Shown piece by piece: positions 19,301 to 28,660 of a DNA stretch of 64,000 bases. The notes beneath the pieces were generated by a model. That model ran no database searches and had not been told where the DNA came from. It saw only the letters and a list, made by a program, of their open reading frames with translations. The stretch spans positions 149,806 through 213,805 of the forward strand of contig VHIT02000053.1 in the NCBI GenBank assembly GCA_009768925.2, given 5' to 3'. Source of the stretch: Cryptosporidium bovis (taxonomy: Eukaryota; Apicomplexa; Conoidasida; Eucoccidiorida; Cryptosporidiidae). Each line of letters begins with the position of its first letter. Position 1 is the stretch's first letter. The position numbers were made by a program, and so were the translations under genes.

Positions 19301-20324
19301 TATTCAGCATCATATAATTAATGAAAAGGCAAGAATATTTACGGGAATGAATTTTGACCATGATGGTTTGGGGGAAGGAATAATACCACTATGGGCAACT
19401 GCAATGCAAAATGGAATAGTGAGAAAATACAATAACAAAACACTAAATGAACCTATTCCAAAGAAAATATCTTTCTATGGATTTTTGTCTCAGATAGGAA
19501 GTGAACCTAATCGAGAAATTGGTATTAATATATCATTTTGGGATACATACCGTTTTGAAGGTAATATGCAATGGGTCCCAATAAATGATACAAAATCAAC
19601 CCCAATAATTCAAAGAAGTGATATATTCCACATAATAACAATTGACTTTACCACAGAAGGATTTAAAAATTTAGTTGACTGGAAAAAAGAAATATCTTTT
19701 AAAGTAATAAAAGAAGGCAGAGTTAATTCAATAATAATATTCTTTGATTTGTGGCTGGATGATTTCAATATTTTAACTACAATACCTCTAAGTGTTGTTG
19801 AAGATAATAATTGTTACATTCGACCAGATTTAAGCGTAAGTGAAAAGGAATTGATAAATAATGGATATTGCTTCCATAAAACTAGTTTCTGGAAGCCAAC
19901 TTATCATATGTTACCACAACAAAATTCACAAGTTAATGATAAAATAGATTTAGAGTTCTCATTGGAAAGTAATTTCACAAAATTAAAATTTGCGATTAAT
20001 TCACAAAACTTCGATAATGAAAATCAGGATGATAACACTCCCTCAACAATAACTTCTGAAGATGTTGAGAACAGTTCTCTTGTGCTACCACCACTTGGTG
20101 ATATAACTTATCTACAGTTGCGTGAAAGATACAATTCAATAGTGAAAGAAATAAGTCCGACATTATATTCGACCGATACACAAGTTTCTTTAGAAGCATT
20201 CAATACATCTTTAAATTTGGCACTAAATCCATCTTTTTATACGGGAAAAAATTCAATCATGAAGGATGATATGTTATTTGACATTGATTCATTAATTTGG
20301 CTTTGTCAATCTTTCTTACTTTAA
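16347..20324 (+). CDS. TPR protein with two degenerate PRMT-like domains (PRMT9-like)
   Basis: The 1,325-residue product has an N-terminal TPR block (about 45-190), with canonical-looking repeats such as NRSQCYIKLG and YRAGKALYNLKIYDKA. Two methyltransferase-like regions follow. The first (about 330-690) has a motif-I-like TLFIGSGSFLFP and an acidic-loop relative FEPGLLGYGLI. The second (about 720-1200) has MNFDHDGLGEGIIPLW, close to the AGLxGEGI part of the PRMT9 double-E loop. TPR plus two tandem PRMT modules is the PRMT9 plan (symmetric arginine methylation of splicing factors). Key SAM-loop and glutamate residues are poorly kept, so the enzyme may be inactive or highly diverged. It is Asn-rich and has no intron. 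Confidence 0.6.
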   Translation: MGNGNIEETVCNLMKQLEIGNVSAIESTLKGIDPELVKHSINRFIDEGRNEFGRGRYLEAINSFSQAISGYKLQLNSKKQELQYENSENKKNDNIKLELAKLLSNRSQCYIKLGGEENYIKAFDDAKECILLDPNWSKGWYRAGKALYNLKIYDKAIIVFKASLKREKKASESISINSSIQEIEKLIEICEKKADHDAAIRRVTVDYSRFEEAIKKLEDEELRENTNFNSDPNNATDNNNIINLPNNFNTSLVGNNSSNQGESFQLELSPDLTKEEIDNIKMSFGGLSLNEEKDMKKKDSLKKLNKMVFNTNLKSKLTIINGDYDDTIKGVSRLVQISSEIQWFKRITENFVDKSSIYMWDWIKAIEIEIEKINMHKLSNSTTLFIGSGSFLFPIYFYKNVNKIDHLFTITQAKSNSSCIFRLYNNISTVNKVNILNLNPFSHDFMINIESSSSSDNSLNSEEASEINNINNDDKIIKLIHGNIQNLPQEFWKKINPSTIIIDPIVFEPGLLGYGLISNLLSIYCDKDIKNKVSVNPSKIKVYIQFANINIPSIKIEEYNNKQKSSNNNISYPELNLDKLNQGLWSPYWEPLNISKAKYHISFISDKVELGIFPLEKIINECSVDYFELNPELSESNDFYSIDEFTTTKNDDMNVYKGKIEYNIKPKESINSIVLSYKAIKETSEHGSKKEIILIDTSSELNNYENESVIPPGIQWIGGIITNNNSNSGKIKFDFQIETTRIVITPDIDQVNSNRDLNSPNNENNINVQTIPNKFTCSLPRSVVEYLWDIKSINMWSKVLINKYKMSICTNTSGKVFEGIITSTSPGFFIPMTLLYISSKLNSSSNNSLFNTWKKSDVHFTCIENLPNLQKLYTKVLKDNMFILLSDTVENEVRSLYNHNLNDSVNNNKYKNWKPISNMNMNDDDESVNNIEMENVKFKKWVLSDSSSKYILNKKLNEKLTFINGDVRQLIPQTCTSMTNISQSGIQHHIINEKARIFTGMNFDHDGLGEGIIPLWATAMQNGIVRKYNNKTLNEPIPKKISFYGFLSQIGSEPNREIGINISFWDTYRFEGNMQWVPINDTKSTPIIQRSDIFHIITIDFTTEGFKNLVDWKKEISFKVIKEGRVNSIIIFFDLWLDDFNILTTIPLSVVEDNNCYIRPDLSVSEKELINNGYCFHKTSFWKPTYHMLPQQNSQVNDKIDLEFSLESNFTKLKFAINSQNFDNENQDDNTPSTITSEDVENSSLVLPPLGDITYLQLRERYNSIVKEISPTLYSTDTQVSLEAFNTSLNLALNPSFYTGKNSIMKDDMLFDIDSLIWLCQSFLL

Positions 20325-21132
20325 ATAATAGAAATATTTAATAGATTCAATCATAATAATTAAGTTTGTTTTATTAGTGATGCATTGTTTATATATCAAT
20401 ACATATACCGGCTGCCCACATTATAATTAGCCACGTAATTGCATGTTTTTACATGCATGTACTTTTTTGCAAGGTGCACAGGTAATTGGAAAAAAAATGT
20501 TTCTTTCCTTTCTGACATTTGTTAAAGTATTTTATTTTACTTACTGATAGTTTTTAATTCCAAATATTTTGTTTTACTCAATATATAACAAGACTAATTA
20601 AACAACATCAACTAAGGAGTAATAAAAAAAAGTATTGAAGTAAACATACTTAAAACGTAGTTACAGAAGAAAATAGGGGAATAAGAAGAAGCATTAAGAG
20701 TTACAAAATTTTGCATTTAACATTATTGTATTGTCAACTTGTTTCTGAGATGATAATGATTTTTAGAAATGTTTGAGAAAAGGAGAACATATCTTTTTCT
20801 TTGTAAAACGAATATACGTAATGTGCGGTAAAGAGCGCGTGTAATTAATTTCCCACAAATAAATAAAAGGCATCCTCAGAGTTAAAGAGAAATATATGAA
20901 AAAAGCAAGTACAAGTACGGTAAACGGCTAAAAATAAAAATAAGAGTTAAATAATTGAATAATAATAAAAGGATTGTAGTTTTATGTGATATATTATTAA
21001 CAGGTGATAAAGTTTAGGTTGGAATAAAAAGGTGAAAGAAATAAGGTTTGATACTCTTTAGATTTTCGGACTATATACGTGATTTAAAGAGTAATAGGAG
21101 AGGAAAGTTAATTTTAATGTAATAAAATAAAA
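20325..21132. other. Intergenic region upstream of MPS1
   Basis: No coding frame is convincing. A paired element GCATGTTTTTACATGCATGT lies at 20441-20460. The remainder is AT-rich sequence. Confidence 0.4.
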
Positions 21133-24100
21133 ATGGACTGGACAAATGTGATAGAGCGTGATTTACGTCGTCTTTCAGAATTATCAAAAGGTGATATAAC
21201 AAGGATACTAGGATTCCTACACCACGATGCATGTGATGGCAAATTATATAGGTTTGTAAGGAGTTCATTTCCATTTAATTTATCATCAGGTCCTCCGAAT
21301 TGGGGATTATGCAGACCAAGTGAAATACCATCAACAATATCACTGAGTTTGTCATATGTGTATAGAAATGCAGTAGAAGCAGCAAATTCTAAACAACCAA
21401 TGAAATGGACGGAAGAGCATGTTGAGTTGTATTTGGAAGCAACAGTAGTTAGTTGTTGGAGTTCCTTATCAGATAATGAGAATTCAGAGCTTGGTGATTT
21501 GGATATAGGTACTGATTTATTAAATGAGATATCACTACAACCAGTAGGTCAAAAAGACTCTAGAATATGGGGTTTATGGGCAGTATTAGATTTTTTAAAT
21601 AATTCGAGAAAGCAGAGTGACACATACTCAAGTACGAATGTAACATATAATGCAGCAAGTGAGGCCTTAAAAAGGATAGAAAAAGGTAGATCATATAACG
21701 CCGAACCAGATGCACTATTAACTGCAGTGGCTACTCAATTTACATCGATAATACAAAGAAATAAATTAGGTAATTGTGGTAATACAGGACTAGTAAAATC
21801 ACCAAAAGAAAATATATTGGATAATATGACAACAATTCATAACCAGAATATGATGGTAAATAATAATATCAATGGTAGTAGTAATAGTAATAGTGGTAGT
21901 GTATCATCAGGAGTTGTGGAGATGACTTCTAATATAGATGAATCCCTTTCAACAGGAATATCCAAACCTGTAGAATCTCAAAGAGCTGCAATAAGATATG
22001 TCCCATCTAAGAGATTTGGTGGTAGAGCACATGTATTTTCTTTAAGTTCTACAACATCAACAATGGCAACTACTCCAGCACCTAAAGTAAATGACTCAAC
22101 GCAATACGGATATTCGGGAAATCATAATGTATTGAATACAAGTATAAATTCGAATGATTTATACAATAGTACAAGTTGTGATCCAAAAACACCAATACCA
22201 ATAAGAAGACAAAAAATCGGTGAGACACACATAAAAAAATCTGAAAATGACTCTGCATTAAAAGAGGTACTATCAGATAACATTAGTAATATTAAATCAA
22301 AAGCTTTGCAGGAAAATCAAAACACAGTTAATAAAAAGCAGAAAGATAAAAAAATAGGATTTAATATAGAAGATAATCAAAATAGTAATAATAATAATAA
22401 TAGCAACAACGGTAGTAGTAACAATAATAACGGGATTCATATTCATGAAGATATAAATGATTCAGCTACAACAATAGGTGTTGGTTTAAATAATGAGATG
22501 GATCACTCTCAATTGAATAGTGATAATCCACAAGTATGTAAATATTCATTAGAACCAGCAGTAAAATATCCAGGATACAAATTAGAAGTAAATGGAAAAT
22601 ACTATGAAATAATATCATCTATACAAAAAGGAGGCTCATCACAAGTTTATAAGGTTAAAGAATGTAATACAGGTGAATTATATGCATTAAAGTGTGTAAG
22701 AGTATTCACAAAGAATCACGATCACAGTATTATGTCAGGCAACACTGAAGATAAGGAAAATGACAATAATAGCATATCGATAAAAATATCAGGAAGAAAA
22801 AGTGTAAATAAATTAAAACAAAGAAGTGGTAATGAAATTGAAAATAACAATAGAAATTCAGTGAACAATAATGATTATAATGATGATTGTATGGATGATG
22901 AAGATGAAGAAGATAATGAGGAACAGCAATTACTATTAATGTTTACAGAAGAAGTTAATTTATTAAAAAAATTAAGGGGTTGTTCACATGTAATACAATT
23001 AATAGATTCTGAGATAGCCCTGAGTTGTGGTGCAATAGATATAATTATGGAATTAGGGGTGAAAGATTTGAACAGTATATTACAAGGAAGTACGCCATTA
23101 TCAAGTATAAATGTTTTAAGATCAATATGGACAGAAATGGTATTAGCACTAAAAAATGTTCATGATTTGAGAATAGTACATGGTGATATAAAACCTGCGA
23201 ACTTTGTTTTTGTTGAGAAGAATCATGGCAATAATAATAACAGTGGTAATTCAATATCAATAAAGGACAGATTTGACAATAGGGCAGTAAAAATAATAGA
23301 TTTTGGCATATCCAGACCGATAGCAGATGATACAACTCATATATTTAGAGATAAAGCGGTTGGTTCGTTGCCATTTATGGCACCTGAAACTGTAAAACCA
23401 GTAACTATACCAGAAAGTAAATTTGCTGTGGCAGCAGTGGCTTCAAAATTACGAATGCCACATCAGGTAATGTCTAGAACGGCAGATATATGGTCATTAG
23501 GTGCGATATTATATAGAATAACATACAAAAGGCATTTATTTCAACCAATAACAAGTAAATCTAAGCAAGCAGGAGGAAGTAATAATAACAATTCGCTAAA
23601 TTCTGGGAAAAAAATGGGGCAACAAAGTAGATCAAATTTAGCACCACATGAGATATTAATGTTTTTACAAAATGATCAAAGTAAGATATTATTCCCGAAG
23701 GAAATGGGAATAACATTTACAGAAAATACGGAAGATAATTCACTATGGTTTGATGCCTTAAGACATCTGTTAAAATGGACATTACAATGGGATCCATTAA
23801 ATAGACCTAATGTAAATCAGTTACTTGTTCATCCGTTTATAGATACTAACATAGTATCATCATATATAATGCAACAAAGTATACCAAGAAAAAGTATACT
23901 AATGTCTTCTAGTATAAATAGCAATACAATATCTGATGATTATTTAATTACTAATATAAAATACAATTCGAAAACAGATGAAGAGAAAGCCGAGTTATTG
24001 GAAGAGTTATTTAAGTCATCAATACCTTTATCTGATTTGTATAATTCGAAACCAAAAAATATATATTTGTCATCAATGAGATGGAATATAGTTACAAACG

Positions 24101-24291
24101 GCAATTATTTATTCCATAGTTTATATGAGTCGCTAAAAAATAATTTAATAATAGACGACAATAATAATGTTGATGAAAGTACGATAAATAACTTGGCAAT
24201 TTCTCAATTTTTGTCACTAGTTAAAGAAGTATCAATACCATCGCCACCTTCTGTAAATACAATAAATGGCACAAAAAAAAGAATGTTGTGA
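21133..24291 (+). CDS. MPS1: MPS1/TTK spindle-checkpoint protein kinase
   Basis: The 1,052-residue protein carries a kinase domain from about residue 485 to 905. The glycine loop IQKGGSSQVYKV has the GGSS typical of TTK/MPS1 kinases. The ATP-binding lysine is in YALKCVRVF, the catalytic loop is HGDIKPANF (HxD with Gly, as TTK has Ser), the metal motif is IIDFG, and the APE motif is FMAPETVKP. An acidic Asn-rich insert of about 75 residues separates the lysine strand from the alpha-C helix, and a second insert lies before helix G. The N-terminal 480 residues are largely low-complexity with a folded-looking start (DWTNVIERDLRRLSEL). MPS1 acts at kinetochores in the spindle checkpoint; in apicomplexans it is expected during schizogony. 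Confidence 0.9.
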   Translation: MDWTNVIERDLRRLSELSKGDITRILGFLHHDACDGKLYRFVRSSFPFNLSSGPPNWGLCRPSEIPSTISLSLSYVYRNAVEAANSKQPMKWTEEHVELYLEATVVSCWSSLSDNENSELGDLDIGTDLLNEISLQPVGQKDSRIWGLWAVLDFLNNSRKQSDTYSSTNVTYNAASEALKRIEKGRSYNAEPDALLTAVATQFTSIIQRNKLGNCGNTGLVKSPKENILDNMTTIHNQNMMVNNNINGSSNSNSGSVSSGVVEMTSNIDESLSTGISKPVESQRAAIRYVPSKRFGGRAHVFSLSSTTSTMATTPAPKVNDSTQYGYSGNHNVLNTSINSNDLYNSTSCDPKTPIPIRRQKIGETHIKKSENDSALKEVLSDNISNIKSKALQENQNTVNKKQKDKKIGFNIEDNQNSNNNNNSNNGSSNNNNGIHIHEDINDSATTIGVGLNNEMDHSQLNSDNPQVCKYSLEPAVKYPGYKLEVNGKYYEIISSIQKGGSSQVYKVKECNTGELYALKCVRVFTKNHDHSIMSGNTEDKENDNNSISIKISGRKSVNKLKQRSGNEIENNNRNSVNNNDYNDDCMDDEDEEDNEEQQLLLMFTEEVNLLKKLRGCSHVIQLIDSEIALSCGAIDIIMELGVKDLNSILQGSTPLSSINVLRSIWTEMVLALKNVHDLRIVHGDIKPANFVFVEKNHGNNNNSGNSISIKDRFDNRAVKIIDFGISRPIADDTTHIFRDKAVGSLPFMAPETVKPVTIPESKFAVAAVASKLRMPHQVMSRTADIWSLGAILYRITYKRHLFQPITSKSKQAGGSNNNNSLNSGKKMGQQSRSNLAPHEILMFLQNDQSKILFPKEMGITFTENTEDNSLWFDALRHLLKWTLQWDPLNRPNVNQLLVHPFIDTNIVSSYIMQQSIPRKSILMSSSINSNTISDDYLITNIKYNSKTDEEKAELLEELFKSSIPLSDLYNSKPKNIYLSSMRWNIVTNGNYLFHSLYESLKNNLIIDDNNNVDESTINNLAISQFLSLVKEVSIPSPPSVNTINGTKKRML

Positions 24292-24415
24292 TTGAAGTGA
24301 CTAAAATTTGCAAGAACAGAATCTTTTATATTAATTTTGTTAATATATAACAATTATTAAAAAAAATGAAATGTTTAATAAATAAATAATTGAACAATTA
24401 GTGTTTGACATTAGC

Positions 24416-25381
24416 TTATAATAAAGGTTGCTTTGGCAAGCAAGGACCTAAATTATTGTATCTTTGGTGATAGCAATGATCGTTATAGTGGTTTTTATTG
24501 CTGTCATTATCATTTATACTAGAATTAATGTCAATTATATTTAAGTGAGATACAAGTTTTTCTTCTAAATCATCAGAATATTCGTCTTTTTCCCTTATCA
24601 TATATCCTAATTTGCTACTATTTATCTGTTTTAGATATTCAATACTTTGTTCCTGTTCCTCAAGTTCTTTTATACCTTTGAGATCATCTATATTTCCTAT
24701 ATCATCATCACTATATATCTTAGAATCACTACTACTATTATAATGATAGTAGTCATTGTAATAGCTAATATTGGAAAGTGAATTATTGCCTATTATTTCG
24801 TCTTGAGGATAATACAGTTCACCATTGTTATCGTATTCATAATTATTATTGTTATTGTCTTCACAGTGTTTGGAGTTGCAATCACTGGAAAATGCTGAAT
24901 AGGATGAAAAGGTGGATGGTATTATGGGTATTTTTGGTATTATACTGTTATTATCAGTATAATTATTGATATCATTATTGATATTAATGTTATTATATTT
25001 CTTCAGTAGTTCCAATTTAACATTTTCCAGATCATTTTTTAGATTAAATTTAGTAATAAATATTTCATATATTTTTTCTCTTTTGCTTTCATATTTAGTA
25101 ACAATATCATTGATTATATTAATTTGATCGTTTGAGTAATTGTTATTACTGCATGTTATTGTTCCTAATTTTGAATAAAGACACGAAAGTACTATGTCTA
25201 TTTCCATTAATATCTCTTTACCTGTTTCGCATTCGCGTTCCACCTTTTTAATGCTTTCGTCAAGTCCGTCAATAGAAATGTCCAAGGTCGGTAATCCCTG
25301 TTTGTTTAAATAGCTTTCCTCCTTTTCTCTTAGATTTTCATTATTCAGTATTTTAATTAGGTCATCATCTATATGTAACAT
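24416..25381 (-). CDS. Asn-rich coiled-coil uncharacterised protein
   Basis: A 321-residue frame with ATG at 25381. Residues about 1-130 form a helical, charged region (ESIKKVERECETGKEILMEI), probably coiled coil. Residues 140-225 are a low-complexity Asn/Tyr/Ser stretch. Another helical part (about 230-275, IKELEEQEQSIEYLKQINSS) follows, and the end (NNLGPCLPKQPLL) is short and hydrophobic. No domain, signal peptide or membrane segment is recognised. It converges with MPS1, with only about 125 bases between the stops. Confidence 0.7.
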   Translation of the reverse strand: MLHIDDDLIKILNNENLREKEESYLNKQGLPTLDISIDGLDESIKKVERECETGKEILMEIDIVLSCLYSKLGTITCSNNNYSNDQINIINDIVTKYESKREKIYEIFITKFNLKNDLENVKLELLKKYNNININNDINNYTDNNSIIPKIPIIPSTFSSYSAFSSDCNSKHCEDNNNNNYEYDNNGELYYPQDEIIGNNSLSNISYYNDYYHYNSSSDSKIYSDDDIGNIDDLKGIKELEEQEQSIEYLKQINSSKLGYMIREKDEYSDDLEEKLVSHLNIIDINSSINDNDSNKNHYNDHCYHQRYNNLGPCLPKQPLL

Positions 25382-26077
25382 TTTTTTTATTTAATATAAA
25401 TGTGGGTTGTATATACTTTATGGAAATGATCGAAAAATGACAATACAAGAATGTATTCAAATAAGTAATATTAGTGGAAATAAAAGTTTTTTCTTATTAA
25501 TATAAATTAATTGTACAATTAATATACCCCTTGTTTATTTTTTATTACAAAAGCAGAATTAAATAATAATAAAAAATTACATGCCACAAAACAGTATAAA
25601 AACACTTTTTCAGATAATATATATATTTACCGTAAAAAAATGACTTAATAAATAATTCAGAGAAAAAACAAGTAATATTGAAATAAATATAAGATCAATG
25701 TTTTGAAGTATGTGCATGCATGTACAATTTTTTTGTAGAATGTTGCATGCATGCATTCATTTACGTTACTATATTTAGATGATATGTTTAATTAATACTC
25801 ACCCCTACACAAAATAAGATTGTTAGAAAATAATTTAATTCTGCAGTAATGTTGCATCTCTTTTGTGTTAATTACGCGACAGTTGAGTTGAAATAGTTAT
25901 TTTTTCTGTAATTGAAATGAAAAAAGGCTTGTAGGTGTATTTTGTGCTAGTCAATAGTATAAAGCAAAAAAGATAGGACAAAACAAATTGCAAAAAAAAA
26001 ACATCAATTAATAAACATGAAGGAAAAACATCAACGTAAGCAAAACTCCATCCAACATGCTGCATTCATAATCAATA
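25382..26077. other. Intergenic region with paired TGCATGCA motifs
   Basis: Two copies of the TGCATGCA octamer lie 34 bases apart (starting at 25713 and 25747), the first extended to TGCATGCATGTAC, the second to TGCATGCATGCAT. The rest is AT-rich without coding features. Confidence 0.5.
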
Positions 26078-26887
26078 TCACAATACCTTCTTTGGAATTC
26101 GTTTTACAGTAACAGTATCAGAAAATTTAATCTTCCTTCCACTTTGAGTATCAAACCTCATAATAAGATGAAAAGTACTGTGACAGTATAATTTGTTTAC
26201 CAAATTCAAAACTGAAAGAAAATTATTAAGTTTTGACGCTTGCCTGTAGACAAAACCCACGGAACCAGTAATTTTGTCGTATTCCTTTTTAGTAATTTCA
26301 ATAAAAGAGCCTACACAATCAATGAGTAGCCTGAGAAGTAGTTCATCAATTTCAGCCAAAGTTTGTGCAGCAATTGTCATTTTACTTTTTAATATTTCAT
26401 AATCTCTGTTTACAGTTTCTACCTTTTCCTTCGCTTTAAGTATTTTGACACATGCTTCTGTATGTTTTCTTTTTTTAGATTTACACCTTCTTACTAGATC
26501 TTCTAATTCAAGTACACATTCAACGCTTATTTCACTAGTGTAAAATTTATCAAGAACACTCAAAAACAAATCGAATAAGCTACTGAATTTTGCTTGAATT
26601 TCTTCCAATTCAATGCAATCTAGTTTCACTTTAAGAGAAGACGCCAATTTACTCTCTTTGAACAGTTCATCAGGATTGAGACCTGGAAAACCTTTAGATA
26701 GTAAACTTGAGGATGATCTTGTCTTTGTTAGTCTGCAGGGTCTTGTTTTTAAAAGTGATAATGGTATTGCTATACCATTGTCTTCAAAAGATAAAACACT
26801 ATAGGCATTCTTAAGTAGTGAATCTTTCACTGCAAATAATTGAATTGAATAAAAACAAAGTAAAACAAGCAAATTATTTTTCATCAT
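26078..26887 (-). CDS. Secreted uncharacterised protein
   Basis: The 269-residue product starts at 26887 with an N-terminal signal peptide (MMKNNLLVLLCFYSIQLFAV). The mature part opens with a Ser/Arg/Lys stretch (LTKTRSSSSLLSKGFPGL), then a long helical region (about 85-215) rich in Leu, Glu and Lys with several cysteines, and ends with a basic segment (GRKIKFSDTVTVKRIPKKVL). No membrane segment follows the signal. I do not recognise the family. It lies about 1.4 kb upstream, head to head, of the Cp23 antigen gene. Confidence 0.75.
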   Translation of the reverse strand: MMKNNLLVLLCFYSIQLFAVKDSLLKNAYSVLSFEDNGIAIPLSLLKTRPCRLTKTRSSSSLLSKGFPGLNPDELFKESKLASSLKVKLDCIELEEIQAKFSSLFDLFLSVLDKFYTSEISVECVLELEDLVRRCKSKKRKHTEACVKILKAKEKVETVNRDYEILKSKMTIAAQTLAEIDELLLRLLIDCVGSFIEITKKEYDKITGSVGFVYRQASKLNNFLSVLNLVNKLYCHSTFHLIMRFDTQSGRKIKFSDTVTVKRIPKKVL

Positions 26888-28273
26888 TTTCGAATATTAA
26901 TACTAATAGTAAATAAAATAACAAATATCACATTCAATAGCTACTAAATAAAATACTATTTTCCTTCATTATTTTTTTTTAAGTTGCCACTAAAAATTTG
27001 TCCAACACCTGAAAAAAAGTAAAGCATTGTTAGAAGGCAAAGTTTCCCGGGTTATTTTTTATAAATTAATATAAAAAACACCCCTTACTACTAACTATAT
27101 TTTTGGTTTGTAAAGGATTTTTACCATTTTTTATATACCGTCCTTTTAATTTTATAATTATTTAATTTTCATTGTCATATCGTCTGTCTTTAAAAGGTAA
27201 ATATTAATATGTTCAACAATTTATTTATTTGGTCAAATTTTTATCAATAATTTTAAAATTCTTGTTAGCCATTGCTATACCCGGGCAACTCCAGTAAGAT
27301 GTGTAAACAGTAACACTTAAAGGTGTACATTATAGTCGAACCTCATAAAATGTATAACAGTAGTACAGAATAGAACGGAACGGATATGATAAACAAAAGA
27401 ATGAGGAAATAAAGTAAAAAAATGGAGCATTTGTGTGAGAATAATGAGAAACAATACGCGTAAATAAAACAATCAGTTAACAAATAGAACTCAAGTTCGA
27501 TACAAATAACACCATAACATCAATTTTGCATTATTAAGCAGCAAAAATAACCAATCCTGTCGCCTCTAATTGAAAAGGGAAAAAGTTGATATTATACGTT
27601 TAGATTTACATAAATTGTATGTATATGTATACTTTTATAAGTATTTGCCAAGAGAATAACTTATATACATGAATATTGTGTGTATTTATTTGTGTGAATT
27701 ATTATATAGATATTAGCATGCATAAATATAAATAGTAGGAACAAAATAATACCGGGTGTAAAATAGGGTAAAAAAAGGCAAAATTTACCCTTGACGTCTT
27801 GTTTTCTAAAAATATTTTCAAATGAAAAATTGACAGTGATACAAAACGTTTAGAAAAAATAAATAAATGCAAATATATGTATATATAAATTAAATATGTA
27901 CGTAATATTTAAATTTATTATACGCATATAATTTACATACTATAAAATACATGTACTCATGTATAAATATTACATGCGAATATTATGTGATATATATATA
28001 TATATATACAGGATATATTTATATTAATAAGAAATAAATAAAATTTTCACTAGATAGGTAAAAAGTAGACATTAACGACAGGAAAAGTTTCAATAAATTA
28101 TTTACTAGAGATATCCGTTTCTTCAGTTTTTCAGATAATTACAAATTTCATTTTGTTGTGACTGTTTGCACAATTAATTGGATTTTTGTTTTACAAATAT
28201 ATAAATTAATTAATATTCGCTTGTTTAGTTAAGCATACTGTATTATTAACGTTCACTAATTAATATAGAGAAA
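26888..28273. promoter_or_regulatory. Divergent intergenic region upstream of Cp23
   Basis: This is an AT-rich region between the divergent secreted-protein gene and Cp23. It contains a (TA)n tract at about 27990-28012 and several TATGTATATG-type patches between 27615 and 27905. The Cp23 start codon context is gagaaaATGGG. No coding frame is evident. Confidence 0.35.
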
Positions 28274-28660
28274 ATGGGTTGCTCATCCTCCAAGCCAGAT
28301 AACAAAGTTTCTGAAAACAAGAACGCATCTGATGCAAATAAACAAAGGGAATTAGCGGAGAAGAAAGCAATATTGGCAAAAGCAGCGAAGGGAGCTGGTG
28401 GTGGTATCAACAGCAAACCACAAAGCAAACCTGAGGAAATAAAAAAGCCAGCCGATATTCAAGCTCCCGCTGCACCTGCTCCAGCTGCTCCAGCTGCTCC
28501 TGCTGCTCCTGCTGCTCCTGCTGCTCCTGCTGCCCCAGCTGCTCCTGCTGCCCCAGCTGAACAAGGAAACAATGAACCAGCTGCTCCAGTTGAACCAGTA
28601 AAAGAAAGCGAGTCGAACAATGGTGCTGATAATAATGAAAACAAACCAGCCGAGTCATAA
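28274..28660 (+). CDS. Cp23: Cp23 (27 kDa) immunodominant surface antigen
   Basis: The 128-residue protein begins MGCSSSKPDNKVSENKNASD, matching the N-terminus of the Cp23/27-kDa sporozoite and merozoite antigen. Gly2 is a myristoylation site and Cys3 a palmitoylation site, so the protein should be lipid-anchored at the inner face of the plasma membrane or pellicle and lacks a signal peptide. A helical NKQRELAEKKAILAKA segment follows, then a Pro-Ala repeat (residues 64-95) and an acidic Asn/Glu/Pro tail. It is longer and has a more regular PAA repeat than the C. parvum protein as I recall it, which argues for another species. It is intronless. Confidence 0.95.
   Translation: MGCSSSKPDNKVSENKNASDANKQRELAEKKAILAKAAKGAGGGINSKPQSKPEEIKKPADIQAPAAPAPAAPAAPAAPAAPAAPAAPAAPAAPAEQGNNEPAAPVEPVKESESNNGADNNENKPAES
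28463..28558 (+). repeat. Pro-Ala-Ala 9-base coding repeat in Cp23
   Basis: Ninety-six bases encode reiterated Pro-Ala-Ala, mostly as CCTGCTGCT or CCAGCTGCT units. The near-identical units imply recent expansion by slippage and likely length variation among isolates. Confidence 0.9.

Noticed and set aside
28352-28658. Antisense frames across Cp23 rich in Gly/Ser or Gln
   Set aside because: They mirror the Pro-Ala repeat; Cp23 on the plus strand is unambiguous.
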